57,767 bases of DNA from Kordia algicida OT-1 (GCF_000154725.1 NZ_DS544873.1:2172862-2230628), one strand, 5' to 3'. Positions 8,637 through 19,885 are shown, counted from the first letter of the stretch. Numbers and translations: made by a program. Notes: generated from the letters alone by a model not told the origin.

Positions 8637-9554
8637 CTACATTTTCTCCGTATGACTTATTTTACGATGATCTAATACCGTGTAACCGTCTTCATCAAAA
8701 TAGAAGGCTTTTTCGAAGGCGACATTCATCAGTAATTCTTCAAAAGTATACGAATGTAATCGGTATACTTCTTCGTTGAAAGCTTCGTCATAGTAAGAAA
8801 CCATGATTAAGAATTCGCCATTGAGTGTTTTGAGTTGTTCTTCGGTAAATTTATGCAATGGTGAATCTTCTGTGATTTCATGTACCAATGTCCATGTTGT
8901 TGGCAAATAGGTAATGTGATCTCTTTCTAGTTTTAATTGATAGAAGTTACGCTGATAGCCTTCATTATTGTCCATTTCTGTAATTGCCAACGTTACCGTT
9001 ACTCGCGGATTTATCATGACGTCTGTTTTGCTATTCATCAGCCGAAACATTAACGCTTTTCCATCGTTAAAATCACGCCAAATGATGTTTTCACTGAATT
9101 GAATGAGTGCTTTTGGTTTTGAAAATCGTCCGTATAGTAATCCTGTTACGAATGAAAAACTTAGCAATCCTACCAATGCTTGAAAACTTGACACAACGCC
9201 AGCAATCAAGCTTGTTGGAGCCATTGCGCCATATCCTAAAGTTGTAATGGTTTGCGACGAAAAGAAAAACGCATTGACAAAATCTACAATAAATGTTTGT
9301 GGTTCTACAGAAATGTATTCTACACCAATAAAAACATATATGGTGGCAAAGAATAGGTTTAAAATAAAGTACGCAAGAAATACAAAACAAAAGAAACGCG
9401 TCCAACTGATATCAACCAAATACGCATATAATGCAGAGATTCCTGTTTTTCCATGCAAATGCTTAATGTTAAACGAACCGTCTTTGTTGACGATTCGTTT
9501 TGCCGTAGTGATCGCATCTTCTCCTAATCCTGGATCTTGTACTTTTTTTGCCAT
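8637..9554 (-). CDS. Inward-rectifier (KirBac-type) potassium channel
   Basis: Inner-membrane K+ channel. The 305-aa protein has TM1 near residues 53-76 (FFCFVFLAYFILNLFFATIY), a pore helix and selectivity filter TTLGYG near residues 102-107, and TM2 (LIAGVVSSFQALVGLLSFSF). A long C-terminal beta-rich cytoplasmic Kir domain follows (MFRLMNSKTDVMINPRVTVTL, then LVHEITEDSPL). The filter has Leu where TIGYG or TVGYG is common. An N-terminal slide-helix region precedes TM1. It starts 6 nt after the dapA stop, so the two are likely cotranscribed. The gating signal is not evident. Confidence 0.88.
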   Translation of the reverse strand: MAKKVQDPGLGEDAITTAKRIVNKDGSFNIKHLHGKTGISALYAYLVDISWTRFFCFVFLAYFILNLFFATIYVFIGVEYISVEPQTFIVDFVNAFFFSSQTITTLGYGAMAPTSLIAGVVSSFQALVGLLSFSFVTGLLYGRFSKPKALIQFSENIIWRDFNDGKALMFRLMNSKTDVMINPRVTVTLAITEMDNNEGYQRNFYQLKLERDHITYLPTTWTLVHEITEDSPLHKFTEEQLKTLNGEFLIMVSYYDEAFNEEVYRLHSYTFEELLMNVAFEKAFYFDEDGYTVLDHRKISHTEKM

Positions 9555-9560
9555 TCAATG

Positions 9561-10442
9561 TTATGAATTCAATGAATCGGTAAAGTCGTTGAGCTTTTGT
9601 TTGAGCGAATCAGAAGCTTCTATTAGTGGTAAACGTACTGTTGCCGTAGAAAGATTCAGTTTTTCAAAAACAGCCTTGATTCCCGCTGGGTTTCCTTCTT
9701 CAAATATATAATCAATTGCTGGCATAAGTTTGTAGTGAAGTTTTGTGGCTTCTGCAACGTTTCCAACCAATCCAAAACGAATCATTTCAGAGAATTCTTT
9801 AGCATATCCTTGTCCTATTACAGAGATTACTCCTGCGCCACCTGCGAGTGTCATTGGCAACGCAATCATATCATCTCCAGAAATTACCAAAAAGTCTTTG
9901 GGTGCATCTTTTAGCAATCGCATAGCTTGTACTATGTCGCCCGCAGCTTCTTTGACAGCAATGATATTTTCAAAGTCATTTGCCAATCTAATCACCGTTT
10001 CAGGCAACATATTGCTTGCGGTTCTTCCTGGAACATTGTATAAAACGATTGGTTTCGGACTTGCTTCTGCAATGGCTTTAAAGTGTTGGTAAATTCCTTC
10101 TTGAGTAGGTTTGTTATAATATGGAGAAACAGATAGAATTGCATCAATATCATCAAAATTTGTTGCTTTTATTTCAGCTACAACAGCAGCAGTATTGTTT
10201 CCGCCAATTCCTAAGATGATTGGCAAACGTTTGTTGTTGGCTTTGACAACAGTTTCAATCACCAGCTGTTTTTCTTCTGTAGTAAGCACAGCACTTTCAG
10301 CCGTTGTCCCTAAAACGACTAAATATTCAATTCCTCCTTCAATCACGTGCGACACAATGTTTGCTAATGCGCTTGTATCTACCGAAGTGTCTTTGTTAAA
10401 AGGGGTAACAAGGGCAACTCCAGTTCCGATGAATTTCTTCAT
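9561..10442 (-). CDS. dapA: 4-hydroxy-tetrahydrodipicolinate synthase
   Basis: Condenses pyruvate with aspartate semialdehyde, the first committed step to diaminopimelate and lysine. The 293-aa protein is normal length. It shows Thr46-Thr47 (GTTAES), the dimer Tyr109 ([11 protein letters not shown]), catalytic Tyr135 and Arg140 (YNVPGRT) and the Schiff-base Lys164 (IAVKEAAGD). It lies 2 nt after the DUF6913 stop and 6 nt before the Kir channel gene, forming a three-gene operon. Confidence 0.96.
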   Translation of the reverse strand: MKKFIGTGVALVTPFNKDTSVDTSALANIVSHVIEGGIEYLVVLGTTAESAVLTTEEKQLVIETVVKANNKRLPIILGIGGNNTAAVVAEIKATNFDDIDAILSVSPYYNKPTQEGIYQHFKAIAEASPKPIVLYNVPGRTASNMLPETVIRLANDFENIIAVKEAAGDIVQAMRLLKDAPKDFLVISGDDMIALPMTLAGGAGVISVIGQGYAKEFSEMIRFGLVGNVAEATKLHYKLMPAIDYIFEEGNPAGIKAVFEKLNLSTATVRLPLIEASDSLKQKLNDFTDSLNS

Positions 10443-10444
10443 TA

Positions 10445-10954
10445 TTATAATTTATTAAGTATGTGTAAATATTTGTGTAATTCTTCTGCAAATGTTTGTA
10501 TCTCTTTTTCTTTTGTTTGAATAATGAGATCGTGTATTTCTTGATCGCAACCTGCAATTCCAATTTTAAAATCTGCTTTGTGCAAGCCTGAAACTAATTG
10601 CAACGGCACTATATTGTTGTTGTAATAACTGATTAATACATCAAAAGGTGCGTCAAAAAATTGCTTCAAGTCTTTTCCTTTGGGGTTTCCTTTCCATCCA
10701 AAGTCTTTTTCATAAAAAACTGGATAATCAATTGTACGCGCTTTTTTAAAGTTTTTATGATAGCATAATACTTGTACTGTTGCTCCCAATTGCAATTCTT
10801 TAATTATCGAATTAAAATCAGGCATTTCATCAGCATTTACAATAATTCCAACAGTTTGTATAGGTGCATTACTAACTTTTTTTGCTGTAATATTATTGAG
10901 TTTTTTGTTCAGTGCTTTCTTTGCCGATTTGTATTGTAATCCTTTTAAAAACAT
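10445..10954 (-). CDS. Conserved Bacteroidota protein (DUF6913-like)
   Basis: 169 aa with the start used here ([19 protein letters not shown]). A longer frame reaches 11023, but that start lies inside a terminator hairpin and gives an atypical N-terminus, so 10954 is preferred. Visible features are a basic N-terminal helix, then alternating strands and helices ([51 protein letters not shown]). No signal peptide and no catalytic motif that I can name. It resembles the DUF6913 family next to dapA in flavobacteria. Function unknown. Confidence 0.75.
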   Translation of the reverse strand: MFLKGLQYKSAKKALNKKLNNITAKKVSNAPIQTVGIIVNADEMPDFNSIIKELQLGATVQVLCYHKNFKKARTIDYPVFYEKDFGWKGNPKGKDLKQFFDAPFDVLISYYNNNIVPLQLVSGLHKADFKIGIAGCDQEIHDLIIQTKEKEIQTFAEELHKYLHILNKL

Positions 10955-10994
10955 GCATGCAATTTGATTCTTTACAAAAGTACTCTTTTTCCAT

Positions 10995-11030
10995 AAAAAA
11001 AAGAGATGTACATTTAGACACACATCTCTT
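10995..11030 (-). terminator. Orphan terminator or attenuator upstream of the DUF6913-dapA operon
   Basis: On the minus strand the hairpin AAGAGATGT (11022-11030), 12-nt loop, ACATCTCTT (11001-11009) is followed at once by a run of T (complement of 10995-11000). It points into the DUF6913 gene, whose start is 40 nt further on. It must therefore end an unannotated upstream RNA or attenuate the operon. Confidence 0.75.
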
Positions 11031-11064
11031 AAATTTTAAAACTACAGCTAACTTTTACCCTCAT
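11029..11064 (-). other. Possible 11-codon leader ORF before the terminator
   Basis: A minus-strand ATG frame encodes MRVKVSCSFKI and its stop overlaps the terminator stem. Length and position suit a leader peptide, but an 11-codon ORF can easily occur by chance. Confidence 0.2.
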
Positions 11065-11350
11065 AAACGTTAGTTATACGGCAAGTTACGTGCCTTCTTG
11101 GAAAACAAAAAATATATTTCGTAAGCGTCAAATTTTAACAACGAACGTCAATTTCACACCGCTATTCACAAAAAAAGTGTGTGTGTTTACAATTTTTTAG
11201 TGCAATTCGCTCTTATTGTATCTGTGATTTTTCATAATTTGCCAGATATTTAGTTTAAGTGAAATAAGCATATTCAAAAATTTCAATACAAACCGATCTA
11301 ATTGCTATGCGAATTCCATCTGACTCACCTAATAAATTAAAAACAAACAG
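11065..11350. other. Intergenic region without a gene
   Basis: Divergent intergenic stretch between the DUF6913 operon and the nucleotidase pair. It holds the likely source of the short minus-strand RNA that ends at 11001-11030, and the segment GCGAATTCCATCTGACT (11309-11325), repeated in altered form before the next gene (12145-12161). No CDS or tRNA is seen. Confidence 0.5.
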
Positions 11351-12100
11351 ATGAAAAAAATTGTTGCTTTATTGGCTATTTTTTTAATGTTCGCTTGTGC
11401 GGAAGAAAAACAAAGCGTTTCTCGAATTGAAGGAAAACGCATCAATATTAATGATTCTTTAACCGCAGATCAGGAAATTGAAGCATATGTAAAACCATTT
11501 CGTGAGCGCATTGAAGAAGATATGAATAAAGTGTTGAGCTACGCACCAAAAGATATGCACAAAAATGATGGCGAACTGGAAACTACAATTGGCAACTTAA
11601 TGTCTGATTTGATAAAGTCACAAAGTGAACCTATTTATAAGAAACGAACTGGAAAAAGTATTGATATTTGCTTGTTGAATCATGGCGGAATTCGTGCGCC
11701 CATACCAAAAGGACCAATAAAAACACAAACCGCTTTTAATGTGATGCCTTTTGAAAATTCAATTGTAGTTGCCGAACTTACCGCAGCTAATATACGTAAT
11801 ATGGTTGCTTATTTAGCGGAAGCCAAACGTGCGCATCCTATTTCTGGCTTGACCATAAAAGTAGATGACGATTTTAATGTGAAAGAAGCATTGGTCAACG
11901 GAAAACCTATTGAAGATGGCAAAACGTACACCGTAGTGACTTCTGATTATTTACAAAATGGTGGCGACCGAATGGACTTTTTGAAAGATCCGGAATCATT
12001 AGAGATTTTGGATTATAAGATTCGAAATGCCATGATTGATTATTTTAAAAGTACAGACACCATTCCTGCAAAACTTGATGGCAGATTTGTAAAGCAATAA
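11351..12100 (+). CDS. 5'-nucleotidase C-terminal domain lipoprotein
   Basis: Stand-alone substrate-binding domain of a UshA-like 5'-nucleotidase. The 249-aa protein has a lipoprotein signal (MKKIVALLAIFLMFAC, Cys16). The 5_nucleotid_C domain follows: NHGGIRAPIPKGPIKTQTAF then NVMPFENSIVVAELT near residues 111-145, and the nucleoside-base region NGGDRMDF. It lacks the metallophosphatase domain, which is encoded by the next gene 86 nt downstream. The two probably act together in the periplasm to dephosphorylate nucleotides; the partnership is inferred from gene order. Confidence 0.85.
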   Translation: MKKIVALLAIFLMFACAEEKQSVSRIEGKRININDSLTADQEIEAYVKPFRERIEEDMNKVLSYAPKDMHKNDGELETTIGNLMSDLIKSQSEPIYKKRTGKSIDICLLNHGGIRAPIPKGPIKTQTAFNVMPFENSIVVAELTAANIRNMVAYLAEAKRAHPISGLTIKVDDDFNVKEALVNGKPIEDGKTYTVVTSDYLQNGGDRMDFLKDPESLEILDYKIRNAMIDYFKSTDTIPAKLDGRFVKQ

Positions 12101-12186
12101 ACCTATTATTATAAAATGAGCCATAACTGATTCAACTTTTATTGGCAAATTCTATCTGACTTAATTCAGAAAACACAAACAAAGAG

Positions 12187-13104
12187 ATGAAAAGAAAAGA
12201 TTTTATACAACAGTCGTTAGCAACAAGTGCCTTTGTAACTTTGGGAGGTTTGTCTTTACAGAGTTTTACGGCAAATACTGCTAAGAAACATATTACCATT
12301 TTACACACCAATGATGTACACAGTCATATTGATCCTTTTGATGCGAATCATCCGCGAAATCCAAATCAAGGTGGCGCAGCACGTAGAGCGAGTTTGGTAG
12401 CAAAGATTCGAAAGGAAAATCCAAATACATTATTGCTAGATGCAGGTGATATTTTTCAAGGAACGCCGTATTTTAATTATTATGGTGGCGAATTGGAGTT
12501 TAAAATTATGAGCATGATGAAGTATGATTTGGCAACCATTGGAAACCACGATTTTGACAATGGAATTAACGGATTGTACGCACAGTTACCAAATGCTAAT
12601 TTTGATTTTGTGTCTGCTAATTATGATTTTAAGAATACCGTTTTAGATACACATGTAAAACCGTATAAGATTTTTGTGAAAGATGGAATTAAAATTGGAA
12701 TTTTTGGACTTGGTGTAAAACTTGAAGGTTTGGTAGATAAACGCATGTACAAAGAAACGGTTTATAATGATCCTATTGAATCTGCACAAGATATGAGTCG
12801 TATTTTGAAAGAAGAAGAAAAGTGCGATTTGGTCATTTGCCTGTCACATATTGGGTATAATTATAGAAAAAATCCTGAGCGACCTTCCGATTTGATTTTA
12901 GCACGAAAAACCAAGAATATTGATTTGATTATTGGTGGACATACACATACGTTTTTACAGAAACCTACGATTGAAAAGAATATTGTTGGAGAATCTGTCA
13001 TGGTGAATCAAGTTGGTGCCTACGGAATTTACGTTGGTAGAGTTGATTTTTACTTTGATAGCGAAAAGAATGTCATTGCCAATGGGAAATCGATTATTGT
13101 GTAG
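12187..13104 (+). CDS. 5'-nucleotidase metallophosphatase domain protein
   Basis: Calcineurin-like phosphoesterase half of a UshA-type nucleotidase. The 305-aa protein has a Tat-like N-terminus (MKRKDFIQQSLATSAFVTLG, with KRK rather than RR) and all metal-site motifs: HTNDVHSH, DAGDIFQG, GNHDFDNG, SHIGY and GGHTHT. The C-terminal nucleotide-binding domain is missing and is supplied by the gene before it. The pair is therefore split and in reverse domain order compared with one-piece UshA. Similar leader sequences precede both genes. Confidence 0.88.
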   Translation: MKRKDFIQQSLATSAFVTLGGLSLQSFTANTAKKHITILHTNDVHSHIDPFDANHPRNPNQGGAARRASLVAKIRKENPNTLLLDAGDIFQGTPYFNYYGGELEFKIMSMMKYDLATIGNHDFDNGINGLYAQLPNANFDFVSANYDFKNTVLDTHVKPYKIFVKDGIKIGIFGLGVKLEGLVDKRMYKETVYNDPIESAQDMSRILKEEEKCDLVICLSHIGYNYRKNPERPSDLILARKTKNIDLIIGGHTHTFLQKPTIEKNIVGESVMVNQVGAYGIYVGRVDFYFDSEKNVIANGKSIIV

Positions 13105-13157
13105 ATTTTAGGTGTTGGGTGTTGGGTTTTTGGTAGAAATTTGAACTATTTACCTTT

Positions 13158-13838
13158 TTAAATTTTCACAGTTTCATCAATGGAATCTTTGATGATGATG
13201 TATTGCCACATTTTATAGTGAGAATAAATAAACAGTAAGTTTGATACAACTGTGTATACTGGTTTTCTATCCACAAAGAGATACATTCCAAATACAATTC
13301 CCATAAAAGCCGTAGAAAGTCCTGCTAAGATTAGTTTTTGTGTTACTTTGTTTTTTCTGCTGAAATACGTCATGATCGACATGAATGAAAAATATCCGAT
13401 AGCAAACGAATAGAAGATTACTTCGCCGAAAATGGCATCATCTATTTTATCCACAAAAAATATAAATGGTAGCGTGTAAATCGCTAAAAAAGGAACAGTA
13501 TTGACAAGCAATCTTCTTGTTGATATGTAATGCGACTGCTTGAGTACAATAATACCATAAATTGCCAACGCTACTCCACTACTCGCAATTCCGTTAGCGA
13601 GTTTTCCTTGTATAAAAAAGAAATAATCGGCAAGCATAAAAACAACTAATGCTAATAGGTATAAAATATTTTTCACCTCAACATACAAGAAGTAAAAAAG
13701 TATTAGAATAGGAATTGTGAGAATGATGGTGTATTTTCTAAATATGTAATCTGGAAAAAATAGCCATAGTATGTCAACGCCTGCAACGCAGATCAATAAA
13801 ATGGTAAGGAGTCGTAGATTTTTTTTCATTAACGTCAC
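13158..13838 (-). CDS. Polytopic membrane protein, YhhN-like (copy 1)
   Basis: 226 aa with about eight hydrophobic segments and almost no soluble loops. The arrangement and the LADYFFF segment near residue 70 recall the YhhN/lysoplasmalogenase family, but motif support is thin. It is one of four related proteins of about 230 aa between here and 16483; a TM segment followed by a MTYFSRKNK-like loop near residue 160 recurs as VYINKPNK in copy 2. A short in-frame ATG at 13829 (MKKNLRLL) is an equally good start. Function uncertain. Confidence 0.6.
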   Translation of the reverse strand: MTLMKKNLRLLTILLICVAGVDILWLFFPDYIFRKYTIILTIPILILFYFLYVEVKNILYLLALVVFMLADYFFFIQGKLANGIASSGVALAIYGIIVLKQSHYISTRRLLVNTVPFLAIYTLPFIFFVDKIDDAIFGEVIFYSFAIGYFSFMSIMTYFSRKNKVTQKLILAGLSTAFMGIVFGMYLFVDRKPVYTVVSNLLFIYSHYKMWQYIIIKDSIDETVKI

Positions 13839-13868
13839 AAAGTAAATTATTTCTAAAAAGAAATCCTA

Positions 13869-14570
13869 TCATTTTACAAGCCTACTTGTCTGCTGCTTTT
13901 GAGAAGGAATCTCCCTATCATTTTCTATTGCTTTTAGTACAATATATTTATACATCGCGTAATGCATAAACAAGAAGGTAATAACCACGCCAACTCTGAT
14001 GGTTATTAAGAATTTAAAAAAGAGATTGTATCCGTGAATGATCGTAGAGATTAAGAAAACAACTCCTGAACTAAGTAACCACAAATTTATTTTATTTGGT
14101 TTGTTGATGTAAACAAGTGTTGTAATAAAAAAGAACAATCCGACACAAAATACATAAATCATGATGAAATTAAATACTTCTATTTGTACTGCATCTGAAT
14201 ATAAAATAAGCGGAACGAGATATACAATGAGAAAAGGAATTGTAGCAATGATGATGGTTTTTATAGGAATGACTTCTGCTGTCTTTAAACTAATAACAAC
14301 ATACAGAAAAACGCCAATTGCATAGAAAATTAATGCGATATTAAAGTATCCTTTGATATTGAGAAAAATGATTCCTAAAAATGTAGCCAACATTGAAAAA
14401 ACATATAATGTGTTTACCTTTTTTACCGAATAAAAATATAGTATTAACAATGTTGGTATTGGTAAAAATGTAGTGTATTTTCTTTGAATTATAAGCGGAT
14501 AAATAACTCCTAAAGCATCAATGAGTGTCAGGAAAAAATAAAGATATGTTAGGAGTTTACGTTTAGACAT
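13869..14570 (-). CDS. Polytopic membrane protein, YhhN-like (copy 2)
   Basis: 233 aa, about eight TM helices (starting MSKRKLLTYLYFFLTLIDAL). It has the same length, hydropathy and order of short loops as copy 1, 30 nt away on the same strand, though identity is low. The C-terminus is a charged tail (ENDREIPSQKQQTSR). No catalytic motif is recognised. The YhhN-like label is tentative. Confidence 0.6.
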   Translation of the reverse strand: MSKRKLLTYLYFFLTLIDALGVIYPLIIQRKYTTFLPIPTLLILYFYSVKKVNTLYVFSMLATFLGIIFLNIKGYFNIALIFYAIGVFLYVVISLKTAEVIPIKTIIIATIPFLIVYLVPLILYSDAVQIEVFNFIMIYVFCVGLFFFITTLVYINKPNKINLWLLSSGVVFLISTIIHGYNLFFKFLITIRVGVVITFLFMHYAMYKYIVLKAIENDREIPSQKQQTSRLVK

Positions 14571-14687
14571 TCGTTAAGCAATTAGTCTTATTTAAGTTAC
14601 AAAATATTTATTAAAAACTCCCTTTAAAAGTGTTTTGTAAGCTATATTTTTTTCTTCCGACTACCTATGCAACTAAAAACCAACAAC

Positions 14688-15086
14688 ATGAAAAAATATA
14701 TTCCATTTATTATTCGCCTTGCAATTGCTATTATTTTAATTCAAACCTTACGATTTAAGCTTACAGGAGCAGAAGAAAGTGTCTATATTTTTGAAAAAGT
14801 CGGTCTCGAACCTGTCGGGCGCATCGGAATTGGCATTGCAGAGCTAATTGCAGGAATTCTAATTTTGATTCCAAGAACAGCTTGGATTGGCGCAATTTTG
14901 ACTTTAGGAATTATTGGTGGTGCCATTATGATGCATTTGACGCAATTAGGAATTGAGGTTGTTCACGGAGGAAAAAGTGATGGTGGTGTATTGTTTGTTA
15001 CTGCAATTGTAGTTTTTATATTGAGCGCAATCACACTTTGGTTGCAACGAAAAAATATTCCAATTATAGGAAAGAAGTTTCAATAA
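14688..15086 (+). CDS. DoxX-family membrane protein
   Basis: 132 aa from the ATG at 14688 (MKKYIPFIIRLAIAIILIQT); an upstream in-frame ATG at 14667 would add seven residues. Four TM helices and the DoxX pattern are visible: TM1 with ILIQTLRFKLTGAEESVYIF, then VGRIGIGIAELIAGILILIP, WIGAILTLGIIGGAIMMHLT, and a last helix LFVTAIVVFILSAITLW. The role of this subfamily is unknown. It lies on the opposite strand between two pairs of paralogous membrane genes. Confidence 0.75.
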   Translation: MKKYIPFIIRLAIAIILIQTLRFKLTGAEESVYIFEKVGLEPVGRIGIGIAELIAGILILIPRTAWIGAILTLGIIGGAIMMHLTQLGIEVVHGGKSDGGVLFVTAIVVFILSAITLWLQRKNIPIIGKKFQ

Positions 15087-15095
15087 CGGAATCAA

Positions 15096-15785
15096 TCAAG
15101 AGAAATCGTTTAAGGTGTTTTTTTCATCTTCCAACATAAATTTTAGCGAGAAAAACAACATCAGGTTGCTACAAAAAACAGCCAATACTGTAAACATTCT
15201 TTCGTAAACATACAATTCATTAATTGTTATAATGATATTCATAATAGCTAAATTCACAGCAGCGATCAGCATCCACAAATTAGCCTGATTTTTGTTGCGA
15301 ATGTAATAATAAAGTGCAAACATTATATATGTTAACATTAACACAACCATTACAGCAAAGTAGATAAAGTCTTCCCGAATTTCATCATATACCAAACACA
15401 TCACACGATCATACACATATAAAATAGGTAACAGAATAAATAGCAAGATGATGTAAGTTCGTACCGTTGTTTTTTGTTTTTCGTTTTTGATATACATCAA
15501 TCGGATATACAAAAGATAAAATAATGAAATACAGACAGAAACTTCTGGGACACATTGCCCAAGCCCTATAATGATTAAGACGCCACCTGCAAGTCCGACA
15601 ATTAACGCTAGTGGAAATAGAAAGTTTAATGATTCTTTTTTTTCTTGTATGTAAATGATAGCTATTGTAATGAAACAAAAAGGATATATATACAGCAAGT
15701 CTAGTTTATCAAAAAACAAAGCAATGATGAGCGCAACAAAAGCCGTGATAAAAAATGCTAGATATGTTGGCTTTGTATATTTCAT
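15096..15785 (-). CDS. Polytopic membrane protein, YhhN-like (copy 3)
   Basis: 229 aa with about eight TM helices. It is clearly related to the next gene: both share GLAGGVLIIxG, the YIRLMYIKN / YLRLMYVRN loop, YYIRNKNQANLWMLIAAVNL / YYVKDKTPSNLWMLIAAVNL, and a final NELYxY segment. Its start overlaps the stop of copy 4 by 4 nt, so translation is probably coupled. Convergent with the DoxX gene. Function unknown. Confidence 0.6.
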   Translation of the reverse strand: MKYTKPTYLAFFITAFVALIIALFFDKLDLLYIYPFCFITIAIIYIQEKKESLNFLFPLALIVGLAGGVLIIIGLGQCVPEVSVCISLFYLLYIRLMYIKNEKQKTTVRTYIILLFILLPILYVYDRVMCLVYDEIREDFIYFAVMVVLMLTYIMFALYYYIRNKNQANLWMLIAAVNLAIMNIIITINELYVYERMFTVLAVFCSNLMLFFSLKFMLEDEKNTLNDFS

Positions 15786-16483
15786 TCGTTTATTGAATTA
15801 AATAAATCAGTATCTTCTTCATCTTTATTCAGCATAAACTTTAATACAAAAACTTGTATACATAAGCTACAAAATACTACAATAACTGTAAAAATGGTTT
15901 GATACATGTAGAGTTCATTCAAACCAATTATAATGTTCATAAACCCTAGGTTTACAGCTGCGATAAGCATCCAAAGATTTGACGGCGTTTTGTCTTTAAC
16001 GTAGTAATACAAAGCTGTGATAATATAACTCAGCATGAAAAACATAAGAAAACTAAAGTAAATAACGACATTTTTTAGTTCTTCAGAAACTGTATCAATA
16101 AGGTTGTAATACATGTACAATAAAGGAATAGACATCAGAGCTACATAAAGGTATGTTTTTAGTTCTGCTTTTTTCATCTTGTTTCGCACATACATCAATC
16201 GTAAATAAATGATGTAGAATAATGAAAATAGCACTGAAACGGCTTTTAGATGATCGCGCATGCCAAGTATAAGCAATACGCCGCCAGCCAAACCAATGCA
16301 TTGCGAAAGAATGTACAATACACTTGTCGGATCTTTCTTTTCCGTAAAATAAATAATTAAGATTGTTACTACCGTAAAAGGTTGCGCATATATTAAATAA
16401 AACTTTTCCAAAAATATAGCTACGAGTATCGTGACAATTCCAGCAATGATAAAAGCTATATGTGTTGGTTTCGTTAAATTCAT
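15782..16483 (-). CDS. Polytopic membrane protein, YhhN-like (copy 4)
   Basis: 233 aa with about eight TM helices, a close paralog of the following gene (shared GLAGGVLLIL, NLWMLIAAVNL and NELYMY blocks). Its start codon abuts the ligA stop codon directly (16483/16484), so it is likely cotranscribed with ligA. The tail (LNKDEEDTDLFNSINE) is acidic. No enzymatic motif is recognised. Confidence 0.6.
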   Translation of the reverse strand: MNLTKPTHIAFIIAGIVTILVAIFLEKFYLIYAQPFTVVTILIIYFTEKKDPTSVLYILSQCIGLAGGVLLILGMRDHLKAVSVLFSLFYIIYLRLMYVRNKMKKAELKTYLYVALMSIPLLYMYYNLIDTVSEELKNVVIYFSFLMFFMLSYIITALYYYVKDKTPSNLWMLIAAVNLGFMNIIIGLNELYMYQTIFTVIVVFCSLCIQVFVLKFMLNKDEEDTDLFNSINE

Positions 16484-18544
<2,061 letters not shown>

Positions 18545-18554
18545 TTACGCCAGA

Positions 18555-19877
18555 TTATCCTGCAACTACAGCACCTTTTCGCTTCGAAAAGCCATAAAAC
18601 ATGATGTATGCGTAACAAACCATTGCAAGTACAAAAGCGAGTTTGAAACCTACATTATCAATTAAAGCTCCAATGATAAATGGAATGATTGCTCCACCGA
18701 CGATTGCCATACATAATAAGCCAGAAGCTTGTGCTTTTAACTCGCCCAAACCTTCTAAACTTAGTGTAAATATGGTTGGAAACATGATTGAATTGAACAA
18801 TCCGACTGCCAAAATGGACCACATCGAAATTAATCCTGTTGTCGTAATTGATATTGCAATCATAGAAATAGCAAGTATCGCAAAGATGCTTAATACTTTT
18901 GCTGGCGACATAATTTTAGTGAGATATGCACCTACAAAACGACCAATCATTGCGCCGCCCCAATAGAAAATAATAAATACTCCAAGTAGTGATTTTGGGT
19001 CTTTTCCGTCAAAATCTTTCCCGAATACATCTGCAATCGTATTGGCAATACTCATCATCGTTTCGTTTCCTGCTACGACAGCTCCCAAATTCATGTTATC
19101 AAAATAATTTACCATAAAACTTCCTATGGAAACCTCGGCTCCAACATATACGAAAATCCCCAACGCACCGAGAAGCATCATTTTGTTTTTTAGAAGTTTC
19201 AAATAACCGCCTTTTGGACTGGTTTCCATGATGGTTGGTAATTTAATAAAGAAGAAAACTACTGCCAACAACGCAATAAATCCTGCGATTAGTAAGAATG
19301 GCGTTTGTACCGTTGATGCTTCTGCAATGTAGTATGCTTTTTTATCTGCTTCACTTAGTAATTCTATTTCTTTTGAATTTTTCACAGAATCACTCAATAA
19401 GTATAAAGCTCCAACTACAGGTGCAATTGTGGTTCCTAATGAGTTGAATGCTTGCGATAGGTTTAATCGGCTACTGGCGCCTTCTTCACTTCCTAACAAA
19501 GCTACATATGGATTGGCGGCAACTTGCAATACGGTGATTCCGCCTGCGAGCGTAAAATACCCAATTAGGAAGACTGAAAATGTTCTGTATTCTGCGGCTG
19601 TATAGAATAGCAAACAACCAATTGACATAATGACCAAACCTAAGATGATTCCTTTTTTGTAACCAATTTTTGACAGGATGAAACCTGCGGGTACAGAAAC
19701 GAAAAAGAACGCTGTAAAAAAGGCAAATTGTACCAATACTGTTTTGGCATAGGACATTTCAAATACATCTTTTAATCTTGGCACTAAGCTATCGACTAAA
19801 ACCGTGATAAATCCCCAAAGGAAGAATAACGTAGTTAGAAATATAAAGGCGCTTTTATAGGATTTGTTGGTTGACAT
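18555..19877 (-). CDS. Sugar MFS transporter, FucP/GluP family
   Basis: Proton-coupled sugar importer of the inner membrane (fucose/glucose-galactose family); the substrate is not readable. The 440-aa protein has twelve TM helices. Family motifs: FLWGFITVLVDSLVPRLKDVF in TM1, GGITVLQVAANPYVALLG with SRLNLSQAFNSLGTTIAP in the first half, and FYWGGAMIGRFVGAYL with SIMFPTIFTLSLEGLG in the second. A 56-bp array of eight 7-bp repeats begins 9 nt upstream of its start codon and may modulate expression. Confidence 0.92.
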   Translation of the reverse strand: MSTNKSYKSAFIFLTTLFFLWGFITVLVDSLVPRLKDVFEMSYAKTVLVQFAFFTAFFFVSVPAGFILSKIGYKKGIILGLVIMSIGCLLFYTAAEYRTFSVFLIGYFTLAGGITVLQVAANPYVALLGSEEGASSRLNLSQAFNSLGTTIAPVVGALYLLSDSVKNSKEIELLSEADKKAYYIAEASTVQTPFLLIAGFIALLAVVFFFIKLPTIMETSPKGGYLKLLKNKMMLLGALGIFVYVGAEVSIGSFMVNYFDNMNLGAVVAGNETMMSIANTIADVFGKDFDGKDPKSLLGVFIIFYWGGAMIGRFVGAYLTKIMSPAKVLSIFAILAISMIAISITTTGLISMWSILAVGLFNSIMFPTIFTLSLEGLGELKAQASGLLCMAIVGGAIIPFIIGALIDNVGFKLAFVLAMVCYAYIMFYGFSKRKGAVVAG

Positions 19878-19885
19878 GTTTTGTT

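Noticed and set aside
10955-11023. Longer N-terminus for the DUF6913 protein
   Set aside because: The start would lie inside a terminator stem and adds an atypical 23-residue extension.
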